From contig NZ_LQIV01000043.1 of the NCBI RefSeq assembly GCF_001500125.1, positions 124,001-188,000 of the forward strand: 64,000 nucleotides of DNA. Reading direction: 5' to 3'. Both the position numbers and the translations under genes were made by a program. The notes beneath the pieces were generated by a model. The model worked only from the letters and a program-made list of their open reading frames with translations. It was not told the origin of the DNA and ran no database searches. This document shows positions 38,074 through 47,126 of the stretch, piece by piece. The stretch comes from Mycobacterium sp. IS-1742. GTDB lineage: Bacteria; Actinomycetota; Actinomycetes; Mycobacteriales; Mycobacteriaceae. Each line of letters opens with the position of its first letter. Positions within the stretch are counted from its first letter, which is position 1.

Positions 38074-38874
38074 TCAGCGCCCCGTTCCGAACCGCACGCC
38101 GATGGTCGTGAGCACCACGTTGACCGCGAACAGCGCGACCACGCAGAGCACCAGGGTCTCGTTCACGCCGGTGCCGACGCCCTTGGCGCCGCCGCCCACG
38201 GTGAGTCCCCGGTAGCAGCCGACCAGCCCCGCGATCAGGCCGAACGTGGTGGCCTTGACCACGGAGATCAGCACCTCGGGCAGACCGGTCACCAGCGTGA
38301 GCGTGGAGACGTAGGCGCCCGCCGAGACGTTCTGGATGTACACGCCGAAGATGAAGCCGCCGACCAGACCGATGGTGATCACCGCGCCGTTGAGCAGCAG
38401 CGCGACGAAGGTCGAGGCGAGGACGCGCGGCACCACCAGGCGCTGGATCGGATCGATGCCGAGCACCTCGAGGGCGTCGATCTCCTCGCGGATGGTGCGG
38501 GCGCCGAGGTCGGCGCAGATCGCGGTGGAACCCGCACCGGCCACCACCAGCACCGTGACCAACGGCCCGAGCTGGGTGACCGCGCCGAGCGCCGCGCCTG
38601 CGCCCGAGACGTCGGCGGCGCCGAACTCCGCGAGCAGGATGTTCAGCGTGAAGATGATGAGCACCGTGAGCGGCACCGACACCGCGACGGTGGGCAGGAA
38701 GGACACCCGGAACAGGAACCAGGCCTGGAGGATGAACTCGCGCCACTGGAAGGGCGGACGGAACAACGCCTTGCCGGTCAGTACGCACATCCGGACGAAG
38801 CCGCCGACGGCTTCGAGCCCCGGCCTCACCTGATCGCGTACGTATCCCGTCAGCCCGCCGCTGGAGGCGGTCAC
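38074..38874 (-). CDS. yrbE1A: MlaE-like ABC permease YrbE1A
   Basis: A 266-residue MlaE-family permease. The signature DLGARTIREEIDALEVLGIDPIQRLVVPRVLAS is intact. It uses a GTG start at 38874, and yrbE1B follows after 1 nt. The 212-nt gap to fadD5 includes a GTTAGC/GCTAAC inverted repeat across the fadD5 stop and an AT-rich stretch (38980-38998) that contains TACTAAT on the minus strand, so an internal promoter for the transporter genes is possible. Confidence 0.94.
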   Translation of the reverse strand: MTASSGGLTGYVRDQVRPGLEAVGGFVRMCVLTGKALFRPPFQWREFILQAWFLFRVSFLPTVAVSVPLTVLIIFTLNILLAEFGAADVSGAGAALGAVTQLGPLVTVLVVAGAGSTAICADLGARTIREEIDALEVLGIDPIQRLVVPRVLASTFVALLLNGAVITIGLVGGFIFGVYIQNVSAGAYVSTLTLVTGLPEVLISVVKATTFGLIAGLVGCYRGLTVGGGAKGVGTGVNETLVLCVVALFAVNVVLTTIGVRFGTGR

Positions 38875-39086
38875 GCGCGCACTCCCGTGCCGGAACCAAC
38901 GACCCCGTGGCGCAACGGCAGAACCTGTCGCACGCCGCCTCCTTGCCCCATCCCGACCCTAGTGACGACCGTCTCCCTACTCATTAGTAGTAAGTGAGAC
39001 CACAGGACTGTACCCGATCGTTCTCCGGCCGTGCACCGCATCGGCAGGATTGAGCACCCAACCGTTAGCAAACCCACCCCCATTCG

Positions 39087-40766
39087 CTAACCGCCGGAAC
39101 CTGTGGCCGAACCCGTTGGCGCACTGGAACTTTCGTCGGCGTCAATCGGTTGCGGGCCTGCGTACCGCTGGCGCAGCTCTGTCTTGAGAACCTTGCCGGC
39201 GGGGTTGCGGGGCAGCGCGTCGACGATCTCGAGCGCCTTGGGGTGCTTGTACCGGGCCAACCGTTCGGTCAGGAACGCGTCCAGATCCGCCAGCGACAGC
39301 GCCGGCTGCCTGCCGGCGTCCCCTGCGCCCCGCACCGCGGCGATGGCCACCGGGACCTCGCCCCACTTCTCGTGGCTGCGTCCGATGACGGCCACCTCCG
39401 CGATCGCGGGGTGGGCGGCCAACACGTTCTCGACCTCGGCGCAGTAGATGTTCTCGCCCCCCGAGATGATCATGTCCTTCTTGCGGTCGACGACCCAGAT
39501 GTAGCCGTCCTCGTCCTGACGGACCAGATCGCCGGAATGAAACCAGCCGCCCGCGAACGCCTCGGCCGTGGCCTTCGGGTTGTTCCAGTAGCCGGCCATC
39601 AGGGTGGGCGCCCGGTACACGATCTCGCCGACCTGGCCGACCGGGACGTCGTTCATGTCTTCGTCGACGATGCGGGCGGCGACGGTGGGGATGACCTTGC
39701 CGACGGAGCCGAGCTTGCGCAGCGCGTCCTCGCCCAACAGCATGCAGGTCACCGGCGACATCTCCGTCTGGCCGAAGGCGGCGAGGATCTGCGCGCCGGG
39801 GAAGGTCTCGGCCATGTCGCGCAGCAGGGTGTCGGACGCCGGCGCCGCGCCCCAGGACAGCACCCGCAGCTTGAGGTCACGGGGATTGGCCCGTTGCGCC
39901 GCGCACACCGCCTGCCACTGCGCCGGCACCAGGAAGATGCCGGTGACCTTCTCTTCGGCGAGCACGTCGAGCAGGGCGCCGGGGTCGAACGCCCCGAGCG
40001 GGTAGAGGACGGTCGGTCGGCCGAGCAGCAGGCCGACGATGGTGTTGCCGATGCCGGCGATGTGGAACAGCGGCACCCCGATGAAGCCCACGTCGTGGTT
40101 GAGGTCGACACCGTTGGTGAACAGGAACGTCATGGCCTGTCCGGCGATGTTGACGTGGGTGAGCACGGCGCCCTTGGGGCGGCCGGTGGTCCCCGACGTG
40201 TACATGATCAGGGCGGGTGCGTCGTTCGGGATGTCCACCGGGGCGGGCGCCTCGCCGGGCTCGGCGATCAGATCGTCGTAGCCCAGGATCCCGTCCTCGG
40301 TGGCGCCGCCTGCGACGATCACCGTCTCGAGCGTGGCGTCGAGGTCGCGGACCGCGGTGGCCACGGGGGCCAGCACGGACTCGGTGATGACGACCTTCGC
40401 GGCGCAGTCGCCGACGAGGAACGCGATCTCGGGCGGCGTCATGCGGAAGTTCACCGGGACGGCGATCCCGCCGAGCTTGTTGACGGCCAGGAACGACTCG
40501 ATGAACTCCGTGCGGTTGAGCATGAGGATGAGCACGCGGTCGCCGAAGCCGACGCCGCGACGACTCAGGGCGCCGGCCAGCTTCGTGACGCGCTCGTCGA
40601 GTTCACCCCAGGTGATGGTGCGACCCATGAACCGCAGCGCAGTGTCGGCGGGCTGCATGAGGGCGTGCCGGGCGAGCTGATTGGTCCAGTTCTGCCTGCG
40701 GGCGAGATACGGCTGCTCGGTGTGTGAGGGCTCGGCGTGCGTCGAGGCGTCGGGCTCGGGGGTCAA
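39087..40766 (-). CDS. fadD5: Fatty-acyl-CoA synthetase FadD5
   Basis: An ATP-dependent acyl-CoA ligase that activates imported fatty acids and heads the mce1 operon. The 559-residue protein shows the AMP-binding signature MYTSGTTGRPKGAVLTH, the A5 motif AAFGQTEMSP, the YWNNPKATAEAFAGGWFHSGDLVRQD hinge region, and the C-terminal Lys in GKVLKTEL. No ATG or GTG gives a sensible length; TTG at 40766, with GGAG 10 nt upstream, yields a length near Rv0166 (554). The first 25 residues are low complexity and the conserved part begins at QPYLARRQNW. Confidence 0.94.
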   Translation of the reverse strand: MTPEPDASTHAEPSHTEQPYLARRQNWTNQLARHALMQPADTALRFMGRTITWGELDERVTKLAGALSRRGVGFGDRVLILMLNRTEFIESFLAVNKLGGIAVPVNFRMTPPEIAFLVGDCAAKVVITESVLAPVATAVRDLDATLETVIVAGGATEDGILGYDDLIAEPGEAPAPVDIPNDAPALIMYTSGTTGRPKGAVLTHVNIAGQAMTFLFTNGVDLNHDVGFIGVPLFHIAGIGNTIVGLLLGRPTVLYPLGAFDPGALLDVLAEEKVTGIFLVPAQWQAVCAAQRANPRDLKLRVLSWGAAPASDTLLRDMAETFPGAQILAAFGQTEMSPVTCMLLGEDALRKLGSVGKVIPTVAARIVDEDMNDVPVGQVGEIVYRAPTLMAGYWNNPKATAEAFAGGWFHSGDLVRQDEDGYIWVVDRKKDMIISGGENIYCAEVENVLAAHPAIAEVAVIGRSHEKWGEVPVAIAAVRGAGDAGRQPALSLADLDAFLTERLARYKHPKALEIVDALPRNPAGKVLKTELRQRYAGPQPIDADESSSAPTGSATGSGG

Positions 40767-40805
40767 CGGCGGTCGGCTCCATCGTCTCGGGGTTGCGTGT
40801 CGTTG

Positions 40806-40821
40806 ATATTTGATCAAACAT
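40806..40821. promoter_or_regulatory. Candidate Mce1R operator
   Basis: ATATTTGATCAAACAT, a 16-nt palindrome with a perfect TTTGATCAAA core (40809-40818) and one mismatched pair. It lies in the divergent gap between fadD5 (start 40766) and mce1R (start 40901). AT-rich against its surroundings and well placed to control both genes. Confidence 0.55.
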
Positions 40822-40900
40822 TGGATGGCCCCGGTCACACTATGGCCAAGGCGCTTCGTGGACAAGCCCGTCCGATCCCGCCGAAGAACCGGAGAGCACC

Positions 40901-41590
40901 GTGAACGCCCCCGTCCGTCGACCGGCGAGGCGGCGCGCCAGCCGCCGCGAACAGCTCTCCGACGAGGTAGCCGGGCACCTTCGTGCGGCGATCATGACCG
41001 GATCGCTGCGGCCGGGCACGTTCATCCGGCTGGACGAGACGGCCGCGGAGCTCGGCGTGAGCATCACCCCGGTGCGGGAGGCGCTTCGGACACTGCGCGG
41101 CGAGGGCATGGTCCGGCTGGAGCCGCACCGCGGCCACGTGGTGGTGCCGTTGACGCGTGGGGACATCGAGGACATCTTCTGGCTGCAGGCGACCATCGCG
41201 GAGAAATTGGCGGAGGCGGCCACCGCGCGGATCAGCGAAGCGCAGATCGAGGAGCTCGACCAACTCAACTCCGCACTGGCCGACGCGGTCGAGCACGAGG
41301 ACGCCGAGGAGGTGGCGTTCGCGGAGTTCGCGTTCCACCGGGCGTTCAACCACGCCTCCGGGCGGATCAAGCTGGCGTGGTTCCTGCTGCACGTGGCGCG
41401 GTATCTGCCTCCGCAGCTGTACGCGACGGATCCGAGTTGGGGTGCGGAGGCGGTGGCCAGTCACCGGGAGCTGATCGACGCCCTGCGCAGACGCGACGCG
41501 GAGACCGTGGTGCGGTTGACGACGGGGCAGTTCACCGACGGAGCGAAGCGGTTGATCGTCCGGTTGGAGCAGATCGGGCTCTGGGGGTAG
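40901..41590 (+). CDS. mce1R: GntR/FadR-family regulator Mce1R
   Basis: A 229-residue GntR-family regulator of the FCD (FadR) subgroup. The N-terminal winged helix is QLSDEVAGHLRAAIMTGSLRPGTFIRLDETAAELGVSITPVREALRTLRGEGMV. The C-terminal FCD domain has the Asp and His residues expected for metal or ligand binding (HRAFNHASGR, VASHRELIDAL). In M. tuberculosis Mce1R (Rv0165c) represses the mce1 operon. GTG at 40901 has GGAGAG 4 nt upstream. It is divergent from fadD5 across a gap with a strong palindrome. Confidence 0.92.
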   Translation: MNAPVRRPARRRASRREQLSDEVAGHLRAAIMTGSLRPGTFIRLDETAAELGVSITPVREALRTLRGEGMVRLEPHRGHVVVPLTRGDIEDIFWLQATIAEKLAEAATARISEAQIEELDQLNSALADAVEHEDAEEVAFAEFAFHRAFNHASGRIKLAWFLLHVARYLPPQLYATDPSWGAEAVASHRELIDALRRRDAETVVRLTTGQFTDGAKRLIVRLEQIGLWG

Positions 41591-41605
41591 CGGAGCGGCC
41601 TGAGG

Positions 41606-42052
41606 TCAGGCGCTTCCCGCGCCCAGGTGTTCGGCCCGGGCCTTCAGGTTGTCGGCCAGGTAGTCGAGGGTCTCACCGACCGCCTTCTTCACCATGGGTT
41701 TCGGGATGGGGAGCTTGGTCTCCACGTCCATGTCGACCGTCAGCAGCGACGACGCCCCGATCGACACGACCGAGAACCGCTGCTCGTGCTTGTCGAAGTG
41801 GTCGCCCTGCTGCAGCAGCGTGAAGATCTGGTTCTCCCCGGGGTAGTACACCGCGGTGATGAACGTGCCGGCCTGCCCCTGCACCTCGACGTCGAGCCGC
41901 AGCTGGCTGGGTCGGCCGTCGTCATAGCGCGCGAGGATCCAGCACCCCTTGATCTCCGGGTTCCATTCCGGGAACCTCTCGAAGTCGGCGACGATCGCCA
42001 TGATGGCCTCGGCGGGCGCCTCGACCTCGACGGTCTTGCTCACGAGCGGCAT
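41606..42052 (-). CDS. SRPBCC-family protein (Rv0164/TB18.5-like)
   Basis: A 148-residue START-like protein (KTVEVEAPAEAIMAIVADFERFPEWNPEI at the N-terminus) with a likely hydrophobic cavity. Similar, from memory, to Rv0164, a known T-cell antigen (TB18.5) of unknown biochemical function. It is convergent with mce1R (15-nt gap) and lies 16 nt downstream of a thioesterase gene on the same strand, the same pair order as Rv0163-Rv0164. A lipid-binding role is plausible from the fold and the neighbours. Confidence 0.87.
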   Translation of the reverse strand: MPLVSKTVEVEAPAEAIMAIVADFERFPEWNPEIKGCWILARYDDGRPSQLRLDVEVQGQAGTFITAVYYPGENQIFTLLQQGDHFDKHEQRFSVVSIGASSLLTVDMDVETKLPIPKPMVKKAVGETLDYLADNLKARAEHLGAGSA

Positions 42053-42068
42053 GGGGCGAGCATATCGA

Positions 42069-42500
42069 CTACTCGACCCGCGCCGTCTCCAGCAGCGACC
42101 TGACCGTCTCCGGGATCGGCACCGGGCGACGGGTCGCGCGGTCGACGTACACGTGCACCCAATGCCCCACCGCCGCGACCTGCACCGCGTCGCGTTCGAA
42201 CAGTGCCAGGCGGTAGGTGACGCTGCTGGTGCCCAGCCGCGTCACCGCCACACCGACCACCAACGGGTCCGGGAACCTCAGCTCCGCGAAGTACCGGCAG
42301 CCCGATTCGGCGACCACTCCCAACCACGGCGCACCCACCGGGTCGACACCCACCGTGGTGTTGATCCACCCGTTGATCGCGGTGTCGAACAGGGCGTAAT
42401 ACACGGCGTTGTTGAGATGACCGAACATGTCGTTGTCGGTCCACCGCGTCGTCACCGGCCACTGCACCGGGAAATCGGCGCTGCTGAATTCGCTGGGCAT
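42069..42500 (-). CDS. Hotdog-fold acyl-CoA thioesterase (Rv0163-like)
   Basis: A 143-residue 4-hydroxybenzoyl-CoA-thioesterase-type protein. The active-site stretch TRWTDNDMFGHLNNAVYYALFDTAIN contains the conserved Asp and the HxNN pattern. Such enzymes release fatty or aromatic acids from CoA; the true substrate is unknown. ATG at 42500 is divergent from adhE1 with only 35 nt between the two starts, so they share a promoter region. Confidence 0.87.
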   Translation of the reverse strand: MPSEFSSADFPVQWPVTTRWTDNDMFGHLNNAVYYALFDTAINGWINTTVGVDPVGAPWLGVVAESGCRYFAELRFPDPLVVGVAVTRLGTSSVTYRLALFERDAVQVAAVGHWVHVYVDRATRRPVPIPETVRSLLETARVE

Positions 42501-42535
42501 GGTTGCAGTGTCGCAGTAGGGGCAGTCTGGAGGGC

Positions 42536-43648
42536 ATGACGATCACCATCCGCGGCGCCGTCCTCGAAGAGATCGGCCGGCCGAGACCCTTCGCCGAATC
42601 CGTTCCCCTGACGGTCTCCGAACTGCAACTCGACCCGCCCGGCCCCGACGAACTGCTGGTCCGGATCGAGGCCGCGGGTCTGTGCCATTCGGACCTCTCC
42701 GTCGTCGACGGCAATCGCGTGCGGCCGGTTCCGATGCTGCTCGGCCACGAGGCCGCCGGGGTCGTCGAGGAGGTCGGTCCCGGCGGATCCGATCTGCACG
42801 AGGGTCAGCGGGTGGTCATGACGTTCCTGCCTCGGTGCGGCCACTGCACCGCCTGTGCCACCGACGGTCTGACACCCTGCGAACCGGGCACCGCCGCCAA
42901 CACCGCGGGCACGCTCATGCACGGCGACATCCGCCTGCACCGCGACGGCCGACCGGTACACCACCACCTCGGCGTCTCGGGGTTCGCGACTCACGCTGTG
43001 GTGGACCGCCATTCGGTGGTGCCGGTCGACGCCGAGGTCCCGCCGGTGGTGGCGTCCCTGCTGGGCTGCGCGGTGCTCACCGGCGGCGGCGCGGTGCTCA
43101 ACGTGGGCAGACCGCAACCTGGCCAGACGGTCGTCGTCGTCGGCCTGGGCGGAGTCGGGATGGCGGCGATCATCACCGCGATGGCCCACGACGGCGTCGA
43201 CGTGGTCGGCATCGACCAGCTGGAGGACAAACTCGACCGCGCCCGGTCGATGGGCGTCAACGCCGCCTACACCCCGGAGGAGGCCGCCGAACGCACCCTC
43301 AAGGCCGAGGTGGTCATCGAGGCCGTCGGCCACCCCGCCGCGCTCGAGACAGCGATCGCGCACACCGCTCCGGGCGGCCGCACGATCACCGTCGGCCTGC
43401 CCCGCCCGGACGCGCGGGTCTCGGTGTCGCCGTTGGGTCTCGTCGCCGAGGGTCGCTCGCTGATCGGCAGTTATCTCGGTTCGGCGGTGCCGGCCCGGGA
43501 CATCCCGCGGTTCGTCGAGTTGTGGCGCTCCGGTCGCCTCCCGGTGGAAACCCTTGTGTCGTCGACGATCCCACTCGACGACATCAACACCGCGATGGAC
43601 CGCCTCGCCGAGGGCAAGGCCGTCCGCCAGGTGATCGAATTCGATTGA
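42536..43648 (+). CDS. adhE1: Zinc alcohol dehydrogenase AdhE1-like (Rv0162c)
   Basis: A 370-residue medium-chain dehydrogenase. Catalytic zinc residues are in AGLCHSD and LGHEAAG; the structural zinc loop is RCGHCTACATDGLTPCEPG; the Rossmann motif is VGLGGVGMAAI. ATG at 42536, with GGAGG 4 nt upstream, is preferred over the longer frame. The position beside Rv0163- and Rv0164-like genes matches adhE1. It ends 9 nt before the convergent acyl-CoA dehydrogenase gene. Confidence 0.88.
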   Translation: MTITIRGAVLEEIGRPRPFAESVPLTVSELQLDPPGPDELLVRIEAAGLCHSDLSVVDGNRVRPVPMLLGHEAAGVVEEVGPGGSDLHEGQRVVMTFLPRCGHCTACATDGLTPCEPGTAANTAGTLMHGDIRLHRDGRPVHHHLGVSGFATHAVVDRHSVVPVDAEVPPVVASLLGCAVLTGGGAVLNVGRPQPGQTVVVVGLGGVGMAAIITAMAHDGVDVVGIDQLEDKLDRARSMGVNAAYTPEEAAERTLKAEVVIEAVGHPAALETAIAHTAPGGRTITVGLPRPDARVSVSPLGLVAEGRSLIGSYLGSAVPARDIPRFVELWRSGRLPVETLVSSTIPLDDINTAMDRLAEGKAVRQVIEFD

Positions 43649-43657
43649 CCCGCAGGG

Positions 43658-45424
43658 TCAGAACCAGCCGTCGCGCATCTCGAGCGTGGTGCGGTCCAGG
43701 CTCTCGAGCAGGTCGAGTTGCGGGCCGACCTTGGGCAGTTCGTAGCGATAGAAGAACCGCGCCGCCTGCCGTTTGCCGTCGTAGAAATCGCCCGTGTCAC
43801 CCTCGGCGGCGACGAACTGCTCCAGCCACATCCAGGCGATCACGATGTGGCCGAACGCCTCGAGATAGACCACGCTGTTGGCCATCGCCGCCTCGACGTC
43901 GCCGGAGGCGAACATCGCGGTGGTGACGGCGACGAGCCGCTGCCACTGCGCGTCGAGGCACGCGGCCAGGTCGGCGGCCTCCCCACCGCACCGGCCGGCG
44001 GCCGCCACCGTCGCCGCCAGCGCCTCGCCGGCCGCCCGCAGGCTCGCCCCGCCGCGCTGGGTCACCTTGCGGCCGAGCAGGTCCAGGCTCTGGATGCCGT
44101 GGGTGCCCTCGTGAATCGGGTTGAGCCGGTTGTCGCGGTAGTGCTGTTCGACGTCGTACTCGCGGGTGTAGCCGTAGCCGCCGTGGACCTGGATGGCCAG
44201 GCTGTTGGCCTCCAGACACCACTGCGACGGCCAGCTCTTGGCGATGGGAGTCAGGATGTCGAGCAGATCCTGGTTGTCGCCCCGGTCGACCAGCCGCGCG
44301 CAGTACAGCGCCAGCGCCAGGGCGCCCTCGACATAGGACTTCTGCGCCAACAACATTCGCTTGACGTCGGCGTGCTCGATGATCGGCACCTGCGGCGTGG
44401 CCGGGTCCTTGGCGGTGACCGGCCGGCCCTGTGGGCGTTCGCGGGCGTATTTCAGCGATTTCAGGTAGCCGGTGTAGCCGAGCGCCACCGCACCCATGCC
44501 GACGCCCAGCCGGGCCTCGTTCATCATGCGGAACATGTAGGTGATGCCGCGGTGCGGTTCACCGACCAGGTAGCCGACCGCGCCCGGCTCCCCGCCCGGC
44601 GTGAAGACACCCTCCCCGAGATTGAGCACGGTGTTGGTGATGCCGCGCTGACCCATCTTGTGGTTCAGCCCGGCCAGCACCACGTCGTTACGCTCCCCCA
44701 CCGCACCGTCGGCGCCGACGAGGTACTTCGGCACGATGAACAGCGAGATGCCCTTGGTGCCCGGCGGACCGCCGGGGATCTTGGCCAGCACGAGGTTCAC
44801 GATGTTCTCGGTGATCTCGTGTTCGGCGCCCGAGATCCACATCTTCGACCCGAACAACCGATAGGTGCCGTCGGGCCGGGGTTCGGCGCGGGTGGTGATG
44901 TCCGCCAGCGACGACCCGGCCTGCGTCTCGGACAGCGCCATCGTCCCGGAGAAGCGCCCGGCGAGCATCGGGCGGACGAACCTGTCGATCTGTTCCGCTG
45001 TTCCGCATTCCGCGAGCAGGTTGGCGTTCGCGATCGTCAACATGACGTAGCCCGATGTGGCCAGGTTGGCCGCCGAGATCCACGCGAACGCCGCCTGCGC
45101 CACCGTCGCCGGGAGTTGGGCGCCACCGAGTTCGGCGTCCATCCCCATACCCAGCAGGTCGGCCTGGGCGAACGCATCCCAGGCCTCTTTGACCTCGGGA
45201 ATCAGCGTGACCGTCGAGCCGTCGAACGTCGGTTCGTGGGCGTCGCTCTTCTTGTTGTGCGGGGCGAAGTACCGCTCGGCGAGCTGTTCGCACAGGTCGA
45301 GCACGCCGGTGAAGGTCTCGTGCGAATGGTCGGCGAACCGGGGCCGCTGTGTCAGTTCGTCGACCCGTAGCCACTCGAAGAGCAGGAAGTCCAGGTCGCG
45401 GCGCGACAGCAGCGTCGACTTCAT
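43658..45424 (-). CDS. Acyl-CoA dehydrogenase, long FadE type
   Basis: A 588-residue acyl-CoA dehydrogenase of the long class (as in FadE5), larger than the usual 380 to 400 residues because of an N-terminal extension and a C-terminal helical domain. Visible are the FAD-contacting segment [19 protein letters not shown], the flavin and substrate region [14 protein letters not shown], the conserved [41 protein letters not shown], and the predicted catalytic Glu in [22 protein letters not shown] at 45424 overlaps the SDR stop by 4 nt. With the upstream SDR and TetR genes it forms a likely beta-oxidation-type unit. Confidence 0.9.
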   Translation of the reverse strand: MKSTLLSRRDLDFLLFEWLRVDELTQRPRFADHSHETFTGVLDLCEQLAERYFAPHNKKSDAHEPTFDGSTVTLIPEVKEAWDAFAQADLLGMGMDAELGGAQLPATVAQAAFAWISAANLATSGYVMLTIANANLLAECGTAEQIDRFVRPMLAGRFSGTMALSETQAGSSLADITTRAEPRPDGTYRLFGSKMWISGAEHEITENIVNLVLAKIPGGPPGTKGISLFIVPKYLVGADGAVGERNDVVLAGLNHKMGQRGITNTVLNLGEGVFTPGGEPGAVGYLVGEPHRGITYMFRMMNEARLGVGMGAVALGYTGYLKSLKYARERPQGRPVTAKDPATPQVPIIEHADVKRMLLAQKSYVEGALALALYCARLVDRGDNQDLLDILTPIAKSWPSQWCLEANSLAIQVHGGYGYTREYDVEQHYRDNRLNPIHEGTHGIQSLDLLGRKVTQRGGASLRAAGEALAATVAAAGRCGGEAADLAACLDAQWQRLVAVTTAMFASGDVEAAMANSVVYLEAFGHIVIAWMWLEQFVAAEGDTGDFYDGKRQAARFFYRYELPKVGPQLDLLESLDRTTLEMRDGWF

Positions 45425-46194
45425 CGGATCGTGCTCACGCCACCGTCGACGGGGATCACGGTGCCGGTCACGTAAGCGCTGGCACGGCCGGCGAGGAACA
45501 CCGCGATACCGGCCATGTCGTCGGGCATGCCCACGCGCCCGAGCGGTAGCGCGGCGCCGACGGCCTCCTCGCCCGCGGCGAGCAGCACCTTGGTCATCCG
45601 CGACGGGAACAGACCGGGCGCGATCGCGTTGACGAGGATCTTCGGCGCCAGCTCGGTGGCCAGGTGAACGGTCAGCATGTGCACGGCGGCCTTGCTGGCG
45701 GCGTAGGAGAAGTTGTTGCGGCCCTTCTCCGGCGTGTGGAAGCCGTCGACGCTGCCGGTGTTGACCACGCGGGCCGGATCCTGTTCGGTCGCAGCGGCTT
45801 CCAGCATCGGCACCAGGGCGCGGGTCAGCAGGAAGACGCCTTTGACGTTGACGTCGAAGACCCGGTCGAAACCCGACTCGGGGAACTCGTCGAACGGGGC
45901 GCCCCAGTTGGCGCCGGCGTTGTTGAACAGCGCGTGGATGCGGTCCTCACGGGTGGCGAGCGCGTCGGACAGCGTCTGCACACCCTCGGCGGTGCCGAGG
46001 TCGGCGGGCACCGCCTCGACGCGCCCCAGCGGCGAGAGTTCCTCCACCGCGGCGGACAGTTCCGCCTCCTTGCGGCTCGACAGATAGACCGACGCACCGG
46101 CCTGCAGCAGCCCGCGGGCGATCATCACGCCGATCCCGCGTCCGCCGCCGGTGACCACCGCGACCTTGCCGTCGAGGGAGAACAGGTCAGTCAT
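45421..46194 (-). CDS. Short-chain dehydrogenase/reductase
   Basis: A 257-residue classical SDR: cofactor motif TGGGRGIG, NNAG at the end of the fourth strand, catalytic Ser in NTGSVDGF, Tyr-xxx-Lys in YAASK, and the terminal VDGG. The Arg after the second strand (SSRKEAEL) suggests NADP(H). ATG at 46194 is chosen over an upstream in-frame Met because it gives the canonical LDGKVAVVTGG start; it overlaps the TetR gene by 8 nt. The ATGA overlap with the acyl-CoA dehydrogenase gene suggests both act on the same acyl-CoA or hydroxyacyl substrate. Confidence 0.9.
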   Translation of the reverse strand: MTDLFSLDGKVAVVTGGGRGIGVMIARGLLQAGASVYLSSRKEAELSAAVEELSPLGRVEAVPADLGTAEGVQTLSDALATREDRIHALFNNAGANWGAPFDEFPESGFDRVFDVNVKGVFLLTRALVPMLEAAATEQDPARVVNTGSVDGFHTPEKGRNNFSYAASKAAVHMLTVHLATELAPKILVNAIAPGLFPSRMTKVLLAAGEEAVGAALPLGRVGMPDDMAGIAVFLAGRASAYVTGTVIPVDGGVSTIR

Positions 46195-46846
46195 GTGCGG
46201 CTCCGGCCCGGACGTCGACACCCAGCGGCGACTCGGTGCGCACCGTCTCGTCGCGGATCAGCCCGCGTAGCAGTGCGGTGCTGAACTCCTCGGCGATCTC
46301 CTGCGCGGTGCGCCGCCCCTGCGGACGCAGCCAGCGGTAGGCGCCCAGCGTCATCCCGATGTATCCCAGCGCGAGCACGTGTGAGTCGCAGTCGTGGAAC
46401 TCGCCGCTCGCGATCCCCCGGTCGATCACGTCCCGGACGTGCTCGTAGACCTGGGCCTCCTTCGCGCGGATGTACTCCACCTGCTCCTCGGTGAACCACT
46501 CGCCGATGTAGGGGCCCTCCTGGAAGTACACCGCGGCGCGTTCGATGTCGCTGGCGATGCCGACCAGCAGCCGGCGGGTGAAGTGGTAGATCGTCTCGCG
46601 GGCCGACGCGCTCGGATCGTCGTGCAGCGCGTCGACGGTGAAGTCGGCGGCACCCTTGTAGATGTCGTAGAGGATCAGCGACTTGCTGGCGTAGTAGTGG
46701 TAGACCGTGGCCTTGTTCAGGCCGACGGCGTCGGCGACGTCGTCCATCCGGGTGCCGTGGTAGCCGCGCGCGGCGAACAATTTGGTGGCGACCCGCAGCA
46801 GTTCTTCACGCCGAGTGGACCCGTTCGGCGAGGGTTCGGCAGGCAT
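46187..46846 (-). CDS. TetR-family regulator
   Basis: A 219-residue TetR protein. The helix-turn-helix is plain: RREELLRVATKLFAARGYHGTRMDDVADAVGLNKATVYHYYASKSLILYDIY. The C-terminal domain is of the fatty-acyl-responsive kind by general look (FTRRLLVGIASDIERAAVYFQEG), but the ligand is not known. It heads the SDR-acyl-CoA dehydrogenase unit and overlaps the SDR by 8 nt. A 16-nt inverted repeat in its upstream region is the likely operator, so it should repress itself, the two enzymes and perhaps the divergent small gene. Confidence 0.88.
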   Translation of the reverse strand: MPAEPSPNGSTRREELLRVATKLFAARGYHGTRMDDVADAVGLNKATVYHYYASKSLILYDIYKGAADFTVDALHDDPSASARETIYHFTRRLLVGIASDIERAAVYFQEGPYIGEWFTEEQVEYIRAKEAQVYEHVRDVIDRGIASGEFHDCDSHVLALGYIGMTLGAYRWLRPQGRRTAQEIAEEFSTALLRGLIRDETVRTESPLGVDVRAGAAHD

Positions 46847-46885
46847 GGCGACTCACTATCGACGGGCCCGTCGAACGGGCATCTA

Positions 46886-46901
46886 TCAACCGGGTGGTTG
46901 A
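46886..46901. promoter_or_regulatory. Candidate TetR operator
   Basis: TCAACC-GGGT-GGTTGA, 6-bp arms, 39 nt upstream of the tetR ATG. A second perfect palindrome, TCGACGGGCCCGTCGA, lies at 46859-46874. The first resembles AACC/GGTT sites bound by mycobacterial TetR lipid regulators. Confidence 0.55.
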
Positions 46902-46994
46902 CCAGTGTATGGCAATGTGGCCGGAGCCTGTTTAGGTCCGGTCCCGCTGGTCTAGACTGCACCGAAAGCCCGCGTCTCACCCGGAGGTATCGAG

Positions 46995-47123
46995 ATGGAC
47001 CCGAATCCCGATTACGACGCGAGCGACGAGATCGAGTACTTCTTCAATTACTTCTTCTGGGGATTGCGCGGGGTCTCCGGCCCCGGCGGCGGCTACCCGC
47101 CGCCGGCCTACCCCCCGGTCTGA
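46995..47123 (+). CDS. 42-residue acidic/aromatic small protein
   Basis: An overlooked short gene: ATG at 46995 with a very good ribosome site (GGAGG, 7 nt spacing) and TGA at 47121. The protein starts MDPNPDYDASDEIEYFF, continues NYFFWGLRG, and ends in a Gly/Pro/Tyr tail (GYPPPAYPPV). A promoter is likely at TTTAGG-N16-TAGACT (46931-46958). It is divergent from tetR and may share its operator. I recall a small annotated gene (Rv0157A) near this place in M. tuberculosis, but I cannot confirm homology. No domain is known. It ends 3 nt before the convergent secreted-protein stop. Confidence 0.65.
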   Translation: MDPNPDYDASDEIEYFFNYFFWGLRGVSGPGGGYPPPAYPPV

Positions 47124-47126
47124 CCC

